From: Haliclystus octoradiatus
Taxonomy: Eukaryota; Cnidaria; Staurozoa; Stauromedusae; Haliclystidae
Reading direction: 5' to 3'
Length of the DNA stretch: 64,000 bases
NCBI GenBank assembly: GCA_916610825.1
Contig: OU744454.1
Span: 149,001-213,000, forward strand
The notes under the pieces were generated by a model, which was not told the DNA's origin, did no database searches, and saw nothing but the letters and a program-made list of their open reading frames with translations. Positions 48,401 to 59,029 of the stretch are shown here, one piece after another; position 1 is the first letter of the stretch, and every line of letters begins with the position of its first letter. The translations under genes and the position numbers were made by a program.

Positions 48401-51400
48401 AGAACAGTTAAGTAGGCATACCACTAGTAAGATGAATTTCATTAAACTTTTGAACAGAGACAAAATCTGTTTTTTTTCTGAGACCATTGCATGATGTTTC
48501 TGCTTTGTGCTTCTTGACGCAATCGAGGCTAAAAATACATGCAAATACAGATAATGAAAATATGTTCAAGCTGACAGGGTATAACAGTATCTTGATGTTG
48601 TTGTTGTTGTTGTTGGTTCAGTTGCATAACTATCAAATAAATAAATTAGGGATGCACCGAAACGTCGTTTCGGCCGTCACTGAAATAATACAGTTTCGGT
48701 TTTTTTAGCCGAAATTCCGGCCGAAATTTCGGTTTCATTTCGGCCGATTTTTGTCCCCCTGTTTTGAATATTTCAAACTAAATCCGAGTTAAAATCATTT
48801 ATGTGTTCCATTGGAATACAAAAAGTTTTTGAAAACAAAGTAAGTAACTTGCAACAGAAGATAAATAATGATGCTTTTCCTGGTGATTTTCAGATCATGT
48901 GTTTAGATCATGCCATAACGAGCAATTTTATTTCTCCTCGATCTACTCCAGTATTATTTTCTTTTGCCTTGTGAAGAAATCCATTATGATTTGAATAACA
49001 TTTGTTTTCACTGAGAACAATAAATAAACACTTAAATTAATCCACTTGTTTCTTCACATCATTGATTTAACCTTATTGGAGAAAACAATGCTCCAAATAT
49101 TATATATAAGTCAAAAATAAATACATCGGAACATAAATTCACGAAAACAATCATGGCCGAAATTTTTTGAGCACATGGTCAGGTGAATTTTTGAAAGCGA
49201 GGATGACTTGAAAATGAGGCAAAACTTGATGATGGCTGCGATCAGCGAAAATCCTTGTTATAATCCTATCGAAGACTTTATGATGCATTGAAAGAAATAT
49301 AGTATCGAACATTATCTTTATTTAGATAACCAAATGTGATTATTGGCTACATTTTACTTGTTCTTAAAAACTGGCCGGAATTAACCGAAACAGCCGAAAT
49401 TGAAGGCCAAATTTCGGCCGAACCGAAATTTCGGCCAAGAGGCCGAAAAACCGGGAATATTTCGGCCGAACCGAATTTCGGTGCATCCCTAAAATAAATA
49501 ACGTTAGTTGTAATTCAGTTAAAGATTAAGCTACAAAAAAGCATTTCTCAGTCGATAGCTTGTGTGTGTAATATGGTATAACAATTCTAGTGACTTATGT
49601 TTGGTTAGTATAAATATCTTTATAATTTAATTTAATTATAAGTACTAAATTTCGCATTTCACAATAAAAATATCAACAACTAATCAGAATCCAAAATGAA
49701 TCTAGCTGCTGAAAGAACACAAACCCATTATTACCTGCAGGAAGATACTCCGCAGCCAGGACATCGATACTTGGAATCATTTATTTGACAGCTATTGCAT
49801 GATCTGTAATAATTGAAAATGTTTTAAATTTATTAAACAGATAATAATTAGCTCCAATGGAGTTTCTCAGATTTATTCATTTTAATTGAAAACATAAGCA
49901 GATATTATCCCTCTGTTTTCCCTAGACAATGGTGCACATGCAAGTAGGCACACTGTCGACCAATAGATGCACTCTGTGTAAGCCTTCAAACATTTCAATT
50001 CAAGATTTTGCCTCTCCTGCTTCTCTTTCAAACACGGGAAAACTCTCACAGCTATATACTGTGAGTATCATCTAAGGATGGCAGATGGAATGGTCCAGAG
50101 GGAATTGCATTCTTAGCAGCTGTGGCGCATTGTTGAGCATTGGCAATCAAGGCCTATCTGCATTGAAATCTGAAATCTTAATTAACTTTGTTGCATTCAC
50201 ATATTTTCTGATGAGTGAAACATGTGTTGAGGAAAAACTGTGATCCAATTTGAGTCCTAACGATTTAGTGTGTGATAGCAGACGGGATTGATGTTGACTA
50301 TGAATTAATGCCGACGTAGGAAAGCGGCAGATTAACAACCAGTAGTCTCATTCTGATACTCAAAAACACAACAGAAACCTCTATTTCAACTCTTCCATAA
50401 TTCTCTCTGCGTCTTCCGTATTCCGCGTTTAAGACCTACTGAAGTGGAAGCCAACAAAATCCACCCCCGAATTTTGTTGAAATTTGTTCACTTAAGGGCC
50501 ATTTACACTGCAGCAAAGGCACGGTACTCGTCAATTAACACCCGAGGTGTTAACAAGAATGCGGTCCGTGCTGTTTTTTTTCAGGGTTTACACAGCTTAT
50601 TAAAAACTGTTTTCAAGATCGCCCATGCCTATTTTTACGCGGGCCGATATTGAAAACTTACAAACTAAATTATAGGTTTCTCATTATTTAATGGTTTTAC
50701 AGGTGAAATTCGATAAATTGAGATTCAATTATGTTAAATAACTTGTAAGGATTCCGTTGAACTGAAAATCGCTATGTTTTTCATCAATTATAATATTTAA
50801 ATTTTTGTTACATTCCTATCTCCATTGAGCAAAATTCAAATACATTTGGGTTAGTCTTTCACCTCCTGAACATGCTACCACGCCAGATCAGTATTTCTGT
50901 GACAAAATACACATCTAAATTTACGCTCCGCACTCGTAGTTACAATTTGCATAATTAAACCTTATACTACAGAAACTTCATTAATTTTCAAAAGAAATAC
51001 GTAACAAAATATGCTTAATGTGCTTATCTAGCTTTGGTAATCTTTAGTCTGTTACTGATTTTATTAGAAAACCTCAGAATTCTACTGTAAAGAGACGCAA
51101 CTTCTACGATGACGTCATAATTACTGCAAAACGGCACGGTGCCCACTTTTTGAGCGGGCCGAGACTACCTCGAGAAATGATCTCGGCCCGATCAAAATAG
51201 TAGGCACGGTGCCGGTTTTTAATGTCTGAAAAAGCCGTTTAGACAGTGTTTTTGCTTGGCCCGTGCTCAAAAACACTTGACACCTTCACACCTTTGATGT
51301 GTTAATTGATGAGTACCGTGCCTATTTTGCTGTAGTGTAAATGGCCCTTTATATGCGGTGTCTGTAACTTGTGTGCATGCGTGCTGCATGCTTTTTCAGG

Positions 51401-53967
51401 AAATACGTCATAATTTATCACCTTTTTGACTACGACCTTCGCTTACGATTTTAGCATCTTGATGTTATGAAGAGGTTCTGGCTTTGCTAAATTTGACAGT
51501 CACTGTCATGTTGTAATTGACAGAGAATTTACCCTAGACCGAGCTCCAGACTTACATAAGAGATAAAAGCAAAGTCGTAGCGAAGGATTTTCCATGAATT
51601 GTTGAACGTGATTTGCCAGGAAATCCATCACAAGAAAACTAAATTATTCGTAGGACTAGGAGTGAGAAGGCTCTGAGATGTGTATCTAGCAAGTCAGTAA
51701 TAAATTCTCAAAATGTCTGTATCAACATATATATTGCCTTGTTTGATAAAAATAAGTTTCAATTTTTAATTTAAAATTGATATAATATGTTATAATAATA
51801 TTATAAAATATGAGGTGAACACATGTACATGGCTTGTATTCCGAGGCGTGCGATCGCACGCGCACACCTCCGCACACGCCTCCGCGTTCCAAGGCGTACG
51901 ATCTATCGCACGCCTACTTTCTTTTCCTTTTTTCGAATATATCAATGTGAAGCTTTATTAAAGTAAACAAAAATTTATTTTTATTAGGGATGCAATTCGA
52001 TTATTTTAAATTAATATTAAATATGCTTGTTTCCAAATATAAAGCAACCTTTCTTGAATAAATATTTCTTCAAAATCAAATGCTCTTTTCGCCGAAATAA
52101 AATACGAAACAAACACGCAACAAATCATTCAAAGCGACGTCTTTTGCATGCTTGAATGGTCTACGGAACTCCCCCTAATTACCATAACAAAGAAGATCTC
52201 AAGTTACGCGCCATTAGTTCTATTCCAGACTCTGTTGCTATGACAATTAATTGATCGAACAGACGTGATGAAGCACAAAGCGCGTTGAATAACATGAATT
52301 CTGTAAACTAATGTCGAAGCAAACTGAGCGAACAAACTGTTATATCTATGTATTCAAAATCTTTTTCAAAATCTATGTAAAGATAGTTAAGTTGAATTTG
52401 ATGTGTTTTTATTGTCTACTTGCATGGTAACAAATAGAACAAGAGATTTTGATTAATTATTCAATTAGAATCGAATAATGCATTGTCGAATATTCGATTT
52501 CTGTTTTGACTTTCGCCTAATTTTTATTGTATTGAAATTCAACACCTTGAAAAAAGTTACTAGTGTGATATTGTTAGAAAAAGTTACCGCCTTTCAACTT
52601 CCTGCTTTATTAGAATCAATCAAGCGAATAACTGTGAAATGAGATCTTCAGGCAGGAGTGTTTTCAAAATTGTGTTTGTTTCAATATTACATTAAAAAAG
52701 CAGAATTTTTTTTTAACATGAATATAAAATCCTTAACTTTAAATAATAAACGTGATGTCTAGTTTGTATTTATCACCAGTAAAAACGATTTGTAAAACAG
52801 CTTGAAATCGTGTTGCCCTGACAATCGGTTATCGTGTTGTCGTGGTAACAAATGATCGCACGCCATCGCACGCCTTAGATTTCTGGGGCGTGCGTTTTGT
52901 CGCACGCGTGTGATTTCAGGAATACAAGCCATGCACATGTATGTGAGAGTGATCAATGTTTGTTAAGACAGAGCATAACATAGAATAGACACAAAGAGGA
53001 GGCAAAGCCTTTTCCGTCTTTCCACGGAAAAGGCTTTTGCCTCATCTTTGTGTCTATTCTAATTGCTATATAGGCTAAATTAATTAAACGGTAATATCAT
53101 AAATCGTTATACAGCAGCTGTCATTAATATCATTAATTTAGCGGTCGAATAATGTTCAATAAATCAGATTATTAATAAATTAATCAAGTCTGGAGTTATG
53201 TCCCAGTCAATTACGACATGACATCGATTGCCAAATTTAGTAACTTTAGCCAGAACGTCTTCAAACATTGAGATCTGCTAAAAATCGTAAGCAGAGGTCG
53301 TAGTCAAAAAGGTGATAAATTACGACGGATTTCCTGAAAAAGCACGCAGCACGAACGCACGCAAGTCACAGACACCGACTTGTGTAGCCAAATGAAGCCA
53401 ACATCTTTCCAGGCTCATTTGCTGAAAATTTTGCTTAATATTGTGAAAATGCTGACTGGGGTGGCCAAATGAAGCCAGCATTATCACAGTAAACAGGCTA
53501 CAATTTCCAGATTGAAAATATTGCAATTTGCGCGCTTGAGATTTTAATTAAATTCAGTTGAAATCCTTCCTACGATACGCAGGAAAGTGTGCAGTGGTGT
53601 GCGCCTGAGATCTCAAGGCTTGCACAACAAACTTTTCAGTGTGAAATTTCTAGTAAAATGTTGGCCTCATTTGGCCGAGGAATTATGCAAAAGAGGGACG
53701 ACACATTCCTTTATAAAATGTGACTGTCTATACTACTAATTATTGCTTCCTTTGAAAGTCCATCCCGAGCTATAGTCAACCCAGTGTCCATTGTCGTGTC
53801 GTCTCGTTACACCGTATGATAGAATTGAGTTGCGACTAAACTGGCAAGAAGTGTTTTTAAAGTGAATTTTAAAGAGTAGACTACCTGGTATTTGGTCTTG
53901 GTTGATCTATTGATTCTGCTTTCATTTGTAATAGTTCTTTAACTTCAGTTTCCATCGTCGTAACCAT
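24423..53967 (-). CDS. ZNHIT6: ZNHIT6 / BCD1, box C/D snoRNP assembly factor, about 29.5 kb long
   Basis: Recognised exons on the minus strand: 53885-53967 (ATG), 49735-49803, 30975-31060, 30778-30881, 30629-30697, 29995-30075, 25254-25399, 24423-24595. Phases agree throughout except for one missing exon between 49735 and 31060, expected to encode the second half of the zinc finger and about 30 residues more. BCD1 acts in the nucleus/nucleolus to assemble box C/D snoRNPs. The zf-HIT half CNSCQINDSKYRCPGCGVSSC is clear, followed in later exons by YRFLEDCAREAD, MLFRTNAKRFNCHVSLMPVGMSKR, CIYWTVSWIFP, LETILKKYTDPIEMDPVHR and ALSGKQIIEFPEIHIVF. All match the family in order. The long introns hold most of the mobile DNA of the window. 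The 3' end is tail to tail with IQCG, 59 bp between stops. Confidence 0.9.
25759..25897. mobile_element. 139-bp hairpin MITE with 47-bp perfect inverted repeats
   Basis: The left arm (25759-25805, ATCTCTAATTAAATTAATTG...) and right arm (25851-25897) are exact reverse complements over 47 bp, with a 45-bp unique loop. It has no coding capacity and lies in a ZNHIT6 intron. Confidence 0.85.
26115..26465 (-). mobile_element. Near full-length tRNA-derived SINE
   Basis: It is a colinear copy of the SINE at 46116-46477. On the minus strand it has a tRNA-like head (TTAGCTCAGATGGCAGAGCA A box; GTGGCTCAAATC B box), a shared body, and a tail ending at GACACCGTC. A weak AATAAAAA-like flank on both sides could be a duplication but is not convincing. 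Confidence 0.85.
26990..27290. repeat. AATCAAAT/AATATAAT low-complexity tract
   Basis: Irregular repeats of AATCAAATCAAAT and AATAATATAA, ending in an A run. There is no coding signal. The rest of the 25.9-29.2 kb intron sequence holds no gene I can support. Confidence 0.7.
29277..29552 (+). repeat. Six-copy, 46-bp tandem repeat
   Basis: Units start at 29277, 29323, 29369, 29415, 29461 and 29507 with AGCATAACACTACAGTTTGT and end CTGTTTGACT. They differ almost only at a 4-bp site (ATTT, AGGT, ATTT, AGGT, AGGT, GTTT), which suggests very recent or homogenised amplification with a dimer step. It lies in a ZNHIT6 intron. Confidence 0.95.
31231..31504 (+). mobile_element. 5' LTR of the BEL/Pao element
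   Basis: It starts TGTTTTAACC and ends TTTCGTCA, a TG...CA structure. It matches the 3' LTR at 47264-47465 but carries about 72 bp more in the middle, including AATAAA. TGG follows it directly, as expected of a primer-binding site. Confidence 0.85.
31505..35548 (+). pseudogene. BEL/Pao retrotransposon gag, protease, RT and RNase H, decayed
   Basis: Broken frames follow the order of a Pao/BEL polyprotein. Gag remains are seen (RKNLPEFNGSYSQYMTWKRQ near 32900; SEPFLNELDSQFGEP near 33090). A protease end follows (GGKIDILLGIDPHALFPELI near 33430). The RT is much deleted but keeps MPFGDAAAAW and the catalytic YVDD at 34405-34416 (QSYVDDCILRGKWEEDLEPL). The RNase H-like part has FSDSMTVLQQL and WFYVPTG then NPADLGTK at 35180-35340. 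Many stops and frameshifts make it inactive. The remaining Pol domain, integrase, resumes only at about 45.8 kb. A gag-like 200-residue frame (32192-32794) is part of the same element. Confidence 0.85.
35549..39011. other. Left flank of the insertion that splits the BEL/Pao element
   Basis: This block (continued at 41875-45816) interrupts Pol. It starts a few hundred bp before a hAT-like terminus CAGGGCGTGAAATAAG at 35650, followed by several CCGGTCA/TGACCGG motifs. GC-rich CTTCGG hairpins occur at 37288-37345. No gene is recognised here; a minus-strand frame at 36802-37074 has no family resemblance. Confidence 0.5.
39012..41874 (+). pseudogene. hAT-superfamily transposase (ZNF862-like), decayed
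   Basis: Three plus-strand frames at 39012-39599, 40540-41412 and 41614-41874, plus shorter connecting frames, form one broken protein of roughly 800 residues. The N-terminus has a Cys-rich finger (NCIMCDRPNTKYSCIICG, CNMCS, CKDC). A TTF-type zinc finger follows (LRCTVCTEF ... HAESESHK). The catalytic core includes VIWDGTTDNSTVEQEAIFV, MGANGASVNRGDKGAVKAKM and WCLAHRLEIALKDAL, then TRWLAHKMAAM. At the C-terminus is the hAT dimerisation motif (VSTAKVERFFSRLNRVKDNF). Stops and frameshifts (near 39595, 39800, 41410, 41594) kill it. An intron-like stretch lies at 40162-40508. The 290-residue core frame is still open, so decay is fairly recent. A matching terminal inverted repeat pair was not found. 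Confidence 0.85.
42126..42166. repeat. 9-bp tandem repeat (ATATTTCG A)n
   Basis: Four to five copies of TTTCGATA-type units in a row. Confidence 0.8.
44401..44472 (+). ncRNA. tRNA-like sequence (tRNA pseudogene or SINE head)
   Basis: It has an A-box-like TGGCTAATTGG and a B-box-like GTTCAAATCC about 40 bp later, as in a tRNA gene. The anticodon arm has an oversized loop and the acceptor stem does not close, so a working tRNA is unlikely. Confidence 0.4.
45817..47191 (+). pseudogene. BEL/Pao integrase, interrupted by a SINE
   Basis: Integrase coding resumes with KMGPLPKTRFLFQKPFFSIQ and VDIAGPFTVYDG, the HHCC-distal and first catalytic region of BEL integrases. It continues through TCEATRATFACAIDN, then after the SINE (46116-46477) with HSDLGSNLVKVGKVLEEQYI (second catalytic Asp), WVQGTIESIIKLLK (catalytic Glu), and the Pao C-terminal region GIALTPNHLLHGRY and WLLDSPSRTGFYKIGK. 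Apart from the SINE the frame is almost intact, needing one shift near 47040. It is followed by the 3' LTR. Confidence 0.88.
46116..46477 (-). mobile_element. Full-length tRNA-derived SINE inserted in the BEL integrase, with 14-bp target duplication
   Basis: The flanks GATGCTGTGATAAG (46102-46115) and GATGCTGTGATGAG (46478-46491) are a 14-bp target-site duplication with one change. Read on the minus strand, the element begins with a tRNA-like head: GGTTAGCTCAGTTGGCAGAG (A box) and GTGGTTCAAATCC (B box). A body of about 250 bp follows, with no simple poly-A end; the tail is GGGCGACACCGTCC. Such elements are transcribed by Pol III and moved by a partner LINE. Related copies lie at 26115, 11005, 50062 and 58786. 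Confidence 0.92.
47264..47465 (+). mobile_element. 3' LTR of the BEL/Pao element
   Basis: TGTTTTAACC...TTTCGTCA, colinear with the 5' LTR apart from a deletion of about 72 bp between similar TTTTAC/TTTCAC motifs, and small changes. No matching target duplication is seen outside the two LTRs. Confidence 0.85.
48647..49491. mobile_element. 845-bp hAT-type MITE, TIR TAGGGATGCACCGAAA, 8-bp TSD
   Basis: The termini TAGGGATGCACCGAAA and its inverted copy (CGAATTTCGGTGCATCCCTA) are flanked by AAATAAAT at 48639-48646 and 49492-49499, the 8-bp duplication typical of hAT elements. Subterminal regions are rich in TTTCGGCCGAAA-type palindromes. There is no transposase frame. It lies in the first half of a ZNHIT6 intron. 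Confidence 0.92.
50062..50176 (+). mobile_element. Internal fragment of the tRNA-SINE
   Basis: It matches the SINE body from GAGTATCATCTAAGGATGG through GGAATTGCATTCTTAGCAGC to AAGGCCTATCTGCATTGAAATC. Both ends are missing. Confidence 0.75.
50495..51348. mobile_element. 854-bp PIF/Harbinger-type MITE, TIR AGGGCCATTTACACT, TSD TTA
   Basis: The ends are inverted copies of AGGGCCATTTACACTRCAGC extending with mismatches through GGCACGGTACTCATCAATTAACAC-type sequence (over 50 bp). TTA stands directly outside both ends (50492-50494, 51349-51351), matching the TWA target of PIF/Harbinger elements. No transposase frame is present; the family assignment rests on the TSD and termini only. Confidence 0.8.
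51828..52933. mobile_element. 1.1-kb MITE, TIR CATGGCTTGTATTCC, 8-bp TSD, nested
   Basis: Inverted ends CATGGCTTGTATTCC are flanked by CACATGTA at 51820-51827 and 52934-52941, an exact 8-bp duplication. Subterminal GCGTGCGATCGCACGC-type palindromes occur at both ends. An 8-bp TSD would fit hAT or a related superfamily; no transposase is present. It is inserted in the 51357-53376 element. Confidence 0.88.
52981..53061. repeat. 81-bp near-perfect hairpin
   Basis: Arms of about 37 bp (TAGAATAGACACAAAG... and its inverse ...CTTTGTGTCTATTCTA) around the 6-nt loop CTTTCC, with only one or two mismatches or indels. It could be a minimal foldback transposon or encode a stable RNA hairpin. Confidence 0.85.
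53388..53686. mobile_element. Possible small MITE with AGCCAAATGAAGCCAACAT ends
   Basis: AGCCAAATGAAGCCAACATC at 53391 is inverted near 53657 as ATGTTGGCCTCATTTGGCC. A related direct copy (GGCCAAATGAAGCCAGCAT) lies at 53462. The ends resemble those of the 2130-4372 element. Boundaries are approximate. Confidence 0.5.
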
Positions 53968-54361
53968 AGATCGATCAAAATGCTCTGCTGCTCACGCATG
54001 TCCTGTTGTGGCCAGCTCCACTCGTCCCACAACGTTATGGTGGTGAGAGGCTGTAGCTGGAAGCGCTATTCAGCGCCATATTGATCCTTTATTTTAGGCC
54101 CTTTTACGCGTTTTAACTATTTGATAGTTAAAATCGACTACAATCTAAATATTTGATGAATTTATTGTCAGTCTGATTAGTAAAATAAATAGAGGACTCG
54201 GAATTGTACCGCGTTTCGGGTAGGGTTCGAGTTTAGCGTCACTATGGTATCATAGATAGAATTAACAACTTACCAGGAGGGTGGTTAGAGCTAGCCTGCG
54301 CGCAGTTAGTAACGAGGAAGAAAGACTTTCAAGTAAGGTCTGCGCGCAGGCTAGGTTAGAG

Positions 54362-54613
54362 CTAAATCGTTGCTAATAATAATACCTCAATCAGTATATA
54401 TAACATATCATTTATTTTCTCTTTTAATATATTATTGTAATTTATATGCAAGTGGAAGTTCACTCTTCCCTGTGTAATCCGGTCAACATATTTTGTCAAA
54501 TGAACAACAACAAGAGCATCTTGGATACAATTATCATCATCTTCGGAAGATATCGAATTGTGTTGTAGAAAATAACATTTCATGAGTTTTAATAATGGAG
54601 TATGTAACTTCAC
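54362..54613 (-). other. Minus-strand open frame of 83 codons, coding status unknown
   Basis: It reads MKLHTPLLKLMKCYFLQHNS, then an acidic SSEDDDNC stretch and HLTKYVDRITQGRVNFHLHI. It is more protein-like than most frames here but resembles nothing I know. It lies in the gap between ZNHIT6 and the ZP gene and could be an exon of an unseen transcript. Confidence 0.2.
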
Positions 54614-54927
54614 ATCATATACATGTTAACGATATTGGCCGATATTAGTTCAATACAGGGAACTCGTTTCTGTTATATAGATAGGGTTGGGTTTCCCCGA
54701 CCAGGGACTGTTTCTCCTAGCCCCCTCTGGTGCCACCCCTGACCTGTATCCAAGACCACTATCAAGCATTAAGTTCATTCAGTTAGACCAGAGAGTCTCC
54801 TCTTGATAATGTCCTCATATGTCACATATATGACGAATGAGAGGCTACAGCTTATAGTTTGATCTTTCGTCACTTCAAGCATGCTTCAAGTCATCAAACG
54901 TAAATGTTATTGTAGCGAAATTGTAAT

Positions 54928-56621
54928 ATGATTTTAATAATAAAGATAACGTTGACAGTTGCTATAGGATGTATTGTCTTAAATAAGAACATCGCAATGC
55001 CAACATCACCTTCAAACCAAAATAGAAAATGTGTCAACTGTATGAACACGCATTGCAGCGTATCTGTTGCAGTTGATGGAAATACGAGTGATGCCGAATG
55101 CAAGAATCTGAGTAATCCCTGTTCGTGTTGCAGTAGATGTTGGCTTGGATTGCATGACGTATGCGGACATGAAATTGGTATCTGTCAGCCACAATTACGA
55201 TGCATTGTTAACAATAACACATCGATGGTTGGAACATGCGAAACAAGCAATACTAAAGGTATTATCCAGCCCTATCCACCAATCAAAATGTAGTAACCGC
55301 ATCTGGAGACCGGAGTAGAGCCATCTCTGGGCCGGAGTGCCCTTGAATCCGCCTGTTTGTATCAGTTACTACGAATGACCATCAAACGGCTGCCGTGCTG
55401 ATATAACTTTTCAGCAATGGGTTGGAACTTTGGTCATTCCAACATTCGGATTTAGAAACACTCGATATTGCGTAAGACGACATTAAATTATGAACATCAC
55501 ATGATGACATCACATGAGGAACAAAGCCAATTTTGATCTATATGCCCTGTATTTCATCACGATCCACATTGAGGGATTAGAACCATACGGACTTCTGTTA
55601 GATTTAAGTACACCTCTCTGATTTCTTGTTATCTGATATTTTTTAGGTAGCAGTCTTAAATGCCTGCACAGAAGATTGTCCCGCAAGAGCACAGGCCGCA
55701 AGAAATGCGCCACGCCCAATTTGACATGTACTGAAATGCGGTGTCTTGGTGTTGACTATTACGATCCATGCTGTAATAAATGCCATTCGCAGATCATTAT
55801 CGAATGCACCGCTGACCATTTTGAAGTGATCATACCATTGGCTGTCGTTGGAGGCCTTATAGCAAACACACTGACCTTTGCAGATAGTAACTGTCCCTTA
55901 CCCCAACAGAATGGGACACACACTGTATTTCGTGCCCCTTATTCCTCGTGTGGTACACAAACATCAATGGATGCAAGCACTGGCACGGTCGTCCACAGGA
56001 ACAGAATCATAATGAACCCAGGATCCAATATCTCAGCTGAAATCCTCTGCAGGTCAAAAGAATTGAGAAGAACATCAGAAACACTCATGAAAGTCACGGA
56101 GGGGAGATTCGATGGTCAAATGAGATTGTGGTTTACAACAGAAGGAGGCAAGAAAATGAGACGCACGACCATCATCCGTAGCCAATCACAGATCGTCTAC
56201 GTAGCAGTAACACTTAGAAGGTTAAATAAATACGGGCTGAAAGCTATCGTATCGTCTTGCTATCTGCAGCCGCCGAGTGAGACAATTGATCAAATCCAAC
56301 TCGTTAGCAATGGGTAAGCGAAGAGCACTATAACTCACATCAAAATCAGCTATGATCGCAGTATGACCACCTAATAGTGCTTAACGGTGTTTTCTGTTTT
56401 GTAGATGTCCTGTAAGACGAACTGTCCGAGTTATACGGAGGTTCAACAATGGCATTTGGTTTACGTTTCCAGCTGGCGATTACTTGAACGTCGAGACCAT
56501 GGTCGAGACGCTGAGCACCACAACAATGAATAGTACTGCGTCACGTGTAAGCTGTGCAGTTACGCTTTGTTCCATGGAGGAAACGGCGAGTCCCCGATGC
56601 GCCCAGCCTCTTTGCAGATAA
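54928..56621 (+). CDS. Secreted IGFBP-like and zona pellucida (ZP) domain protein
   Basis: Three exons (54928-55258, 55647-56313, 56405-56621) join in frame to 404 residues. Residues 1-23 form a signal peptide (MILIIKITLTVAIGCIVLN). A Cys-rich N-terminal module follows (NPCSCCSRCWLGLHDVCG ... GICQPQLRC ... GTC), resembling an IGFBP/IB domain. A second short Cys module ends YYDPCCNKC. The rest is a ZP module from ECTADHFEVIIP: NCPLPQQNG, YSSCGTQTS, EILCRSK, LKAIVSSCYLQPP, then the ZP-C half CPVRRTVRV, IWFTFPAGDY, RVSCAVTLC and the final Cys pair. ZP modules polymerise in extracellular matrices or egg coats. No transmembrane segment or GPI signal follows, so it appears fully secreted. The frame is complete, ending in TAA. 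Confidence 0.88.
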
Positions 56622-56707
56622 CAATGTTCAGATTCTTTGAAATCTGCTTCGGAATACGATTGACTTATGATTAAATTGATAATAATGTTAATTGAGTTCA
56701 AGCTTAT

Positions 56708-56932
<225 letters not shown>

Positions 56933-56933
56933 A

Positions 56934-57345
56934 AAGGATGGTTACTGAGTCAAAGAAAACACATTCTTAATTTCTGTTACTATAGTTTCACGCAGTGTGC
57001 GATCATCAGACAGTTGATACTCAATGAAAAATACACATGGTGACTCCTATTACATGCTATCATAAGTGCCGCAGCGCGTTATTGTTTTAATACAATAGTT
57101 GTCTTAACATACAATGGTGCTATTGTTCCGTTTTGATAATTACCAAAACGGAACAATAGCACCATTGTATGTTAAGACAACTATTGTATTAAAACAATAA
57201 CGCGCTGCGGCACTTATGATAGCATGTAATAGGAGTCACCATGTGTATTTTTCATTGAGTATCAACTGTCTGATGATCGCACACTGCGTGAAACTATAGT
57301 AACAGAAATTAAGAATGTGTTTTCTTTGACTCAGTCACCATCCTT
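56934..57345. repeat. 412-bp near-perfect palindrome between two (ATT)n tracts
   Basis: Arms 56934-57135 and 57144-57345 are reverse complements over 202 bp with a single visible mismatch (GGTTACTGAG against GGTGACTGAG). The 8-nt centre is ATAATTAC. The flanking (ATT)n runs are on the same strand on both sides, not inverted, which argues against a simple fold-back read artefact. No coding content is seen. Confidence 0.93.
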
Positions 57346-57415
57346 ATGTATTACAGCTCTGCCAATGTTTAATCGGTATTGAGCACTATCACATCTGACG
57401 ATAGATAAATCTATC

Positions 57416-58564
<1,149 letters not shown>

Positions 58565-58785
58565 AGCCGGTAATTAGAGTGAGGCTTATATAGTTTCTAT
58601 TTCTTGTGAACTACTTGTTTAGTCCCTTTGTTTGAATTTTAAAAGACATAATTATTCATCAGCATCGTATGGAGGCCTTTTAGATTAGTATGCGCCAGCC
58701 CCGGATAGCCTGTTTCTAGCTACACTGCTATTGTTTAACCCCCAATATAGTTCTATTGAGTGACCCCCACGTGTTTGCATGAGTA

Positions 58786-58855
58786 AAAAGGCACTCTTCT
58801 CTGTTAGAGATAGAAGGATGGCAAGGGCGCCATCGGTAGGGCAATACCGTCTCGA
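58786..58855 (+). mobile_element. 3'-terminal fragment of the tRNA-SINE
   Basis: AAAGGCACTCTTCTCTG...GAAGGATGGCAAGGGCGCC...TCGGTAGGGCAATACCGTC parallels the last about 70 bp of the SINE at 46116-46477. Confidence 0.65.
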
Positions 58856-59029
58856 TGTACTTACTTAATAGTTATTCTTCAACATATATATGTCGTACGA
58901 CCTACGCGCATTATTCGTGGCCTGACTCAATCAGCTCAATCTCTGTCCATTGTCGCGTGACGGGACGTGTCAGTTCTTAGCTTAGAATGCGTCCATAGCA
59001 ACGTCATAGCAACTGCTACCATCTTCGCT

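Larger units (their letters stand above)
51357..53376. mobile_element. 2.0-kb element with about 95-bp inverted repeats (GGTGTCTGTAACTTG family)
   Basis: The left end starts GGTGTCTGTAACTTGTGTGC and runs through TCATAATTTATCACCTTTTT to GACTACGACC...CTTACGATTTTAGCA. The right end (about 53282-53376) is its inverted copy with few changes. The same termini bound the 862-bp element at 3368. Another MITE (51828-52933) and a hairpin (52981-53061) lie inside it. No clear TSD was found. Confidence 0.8.
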
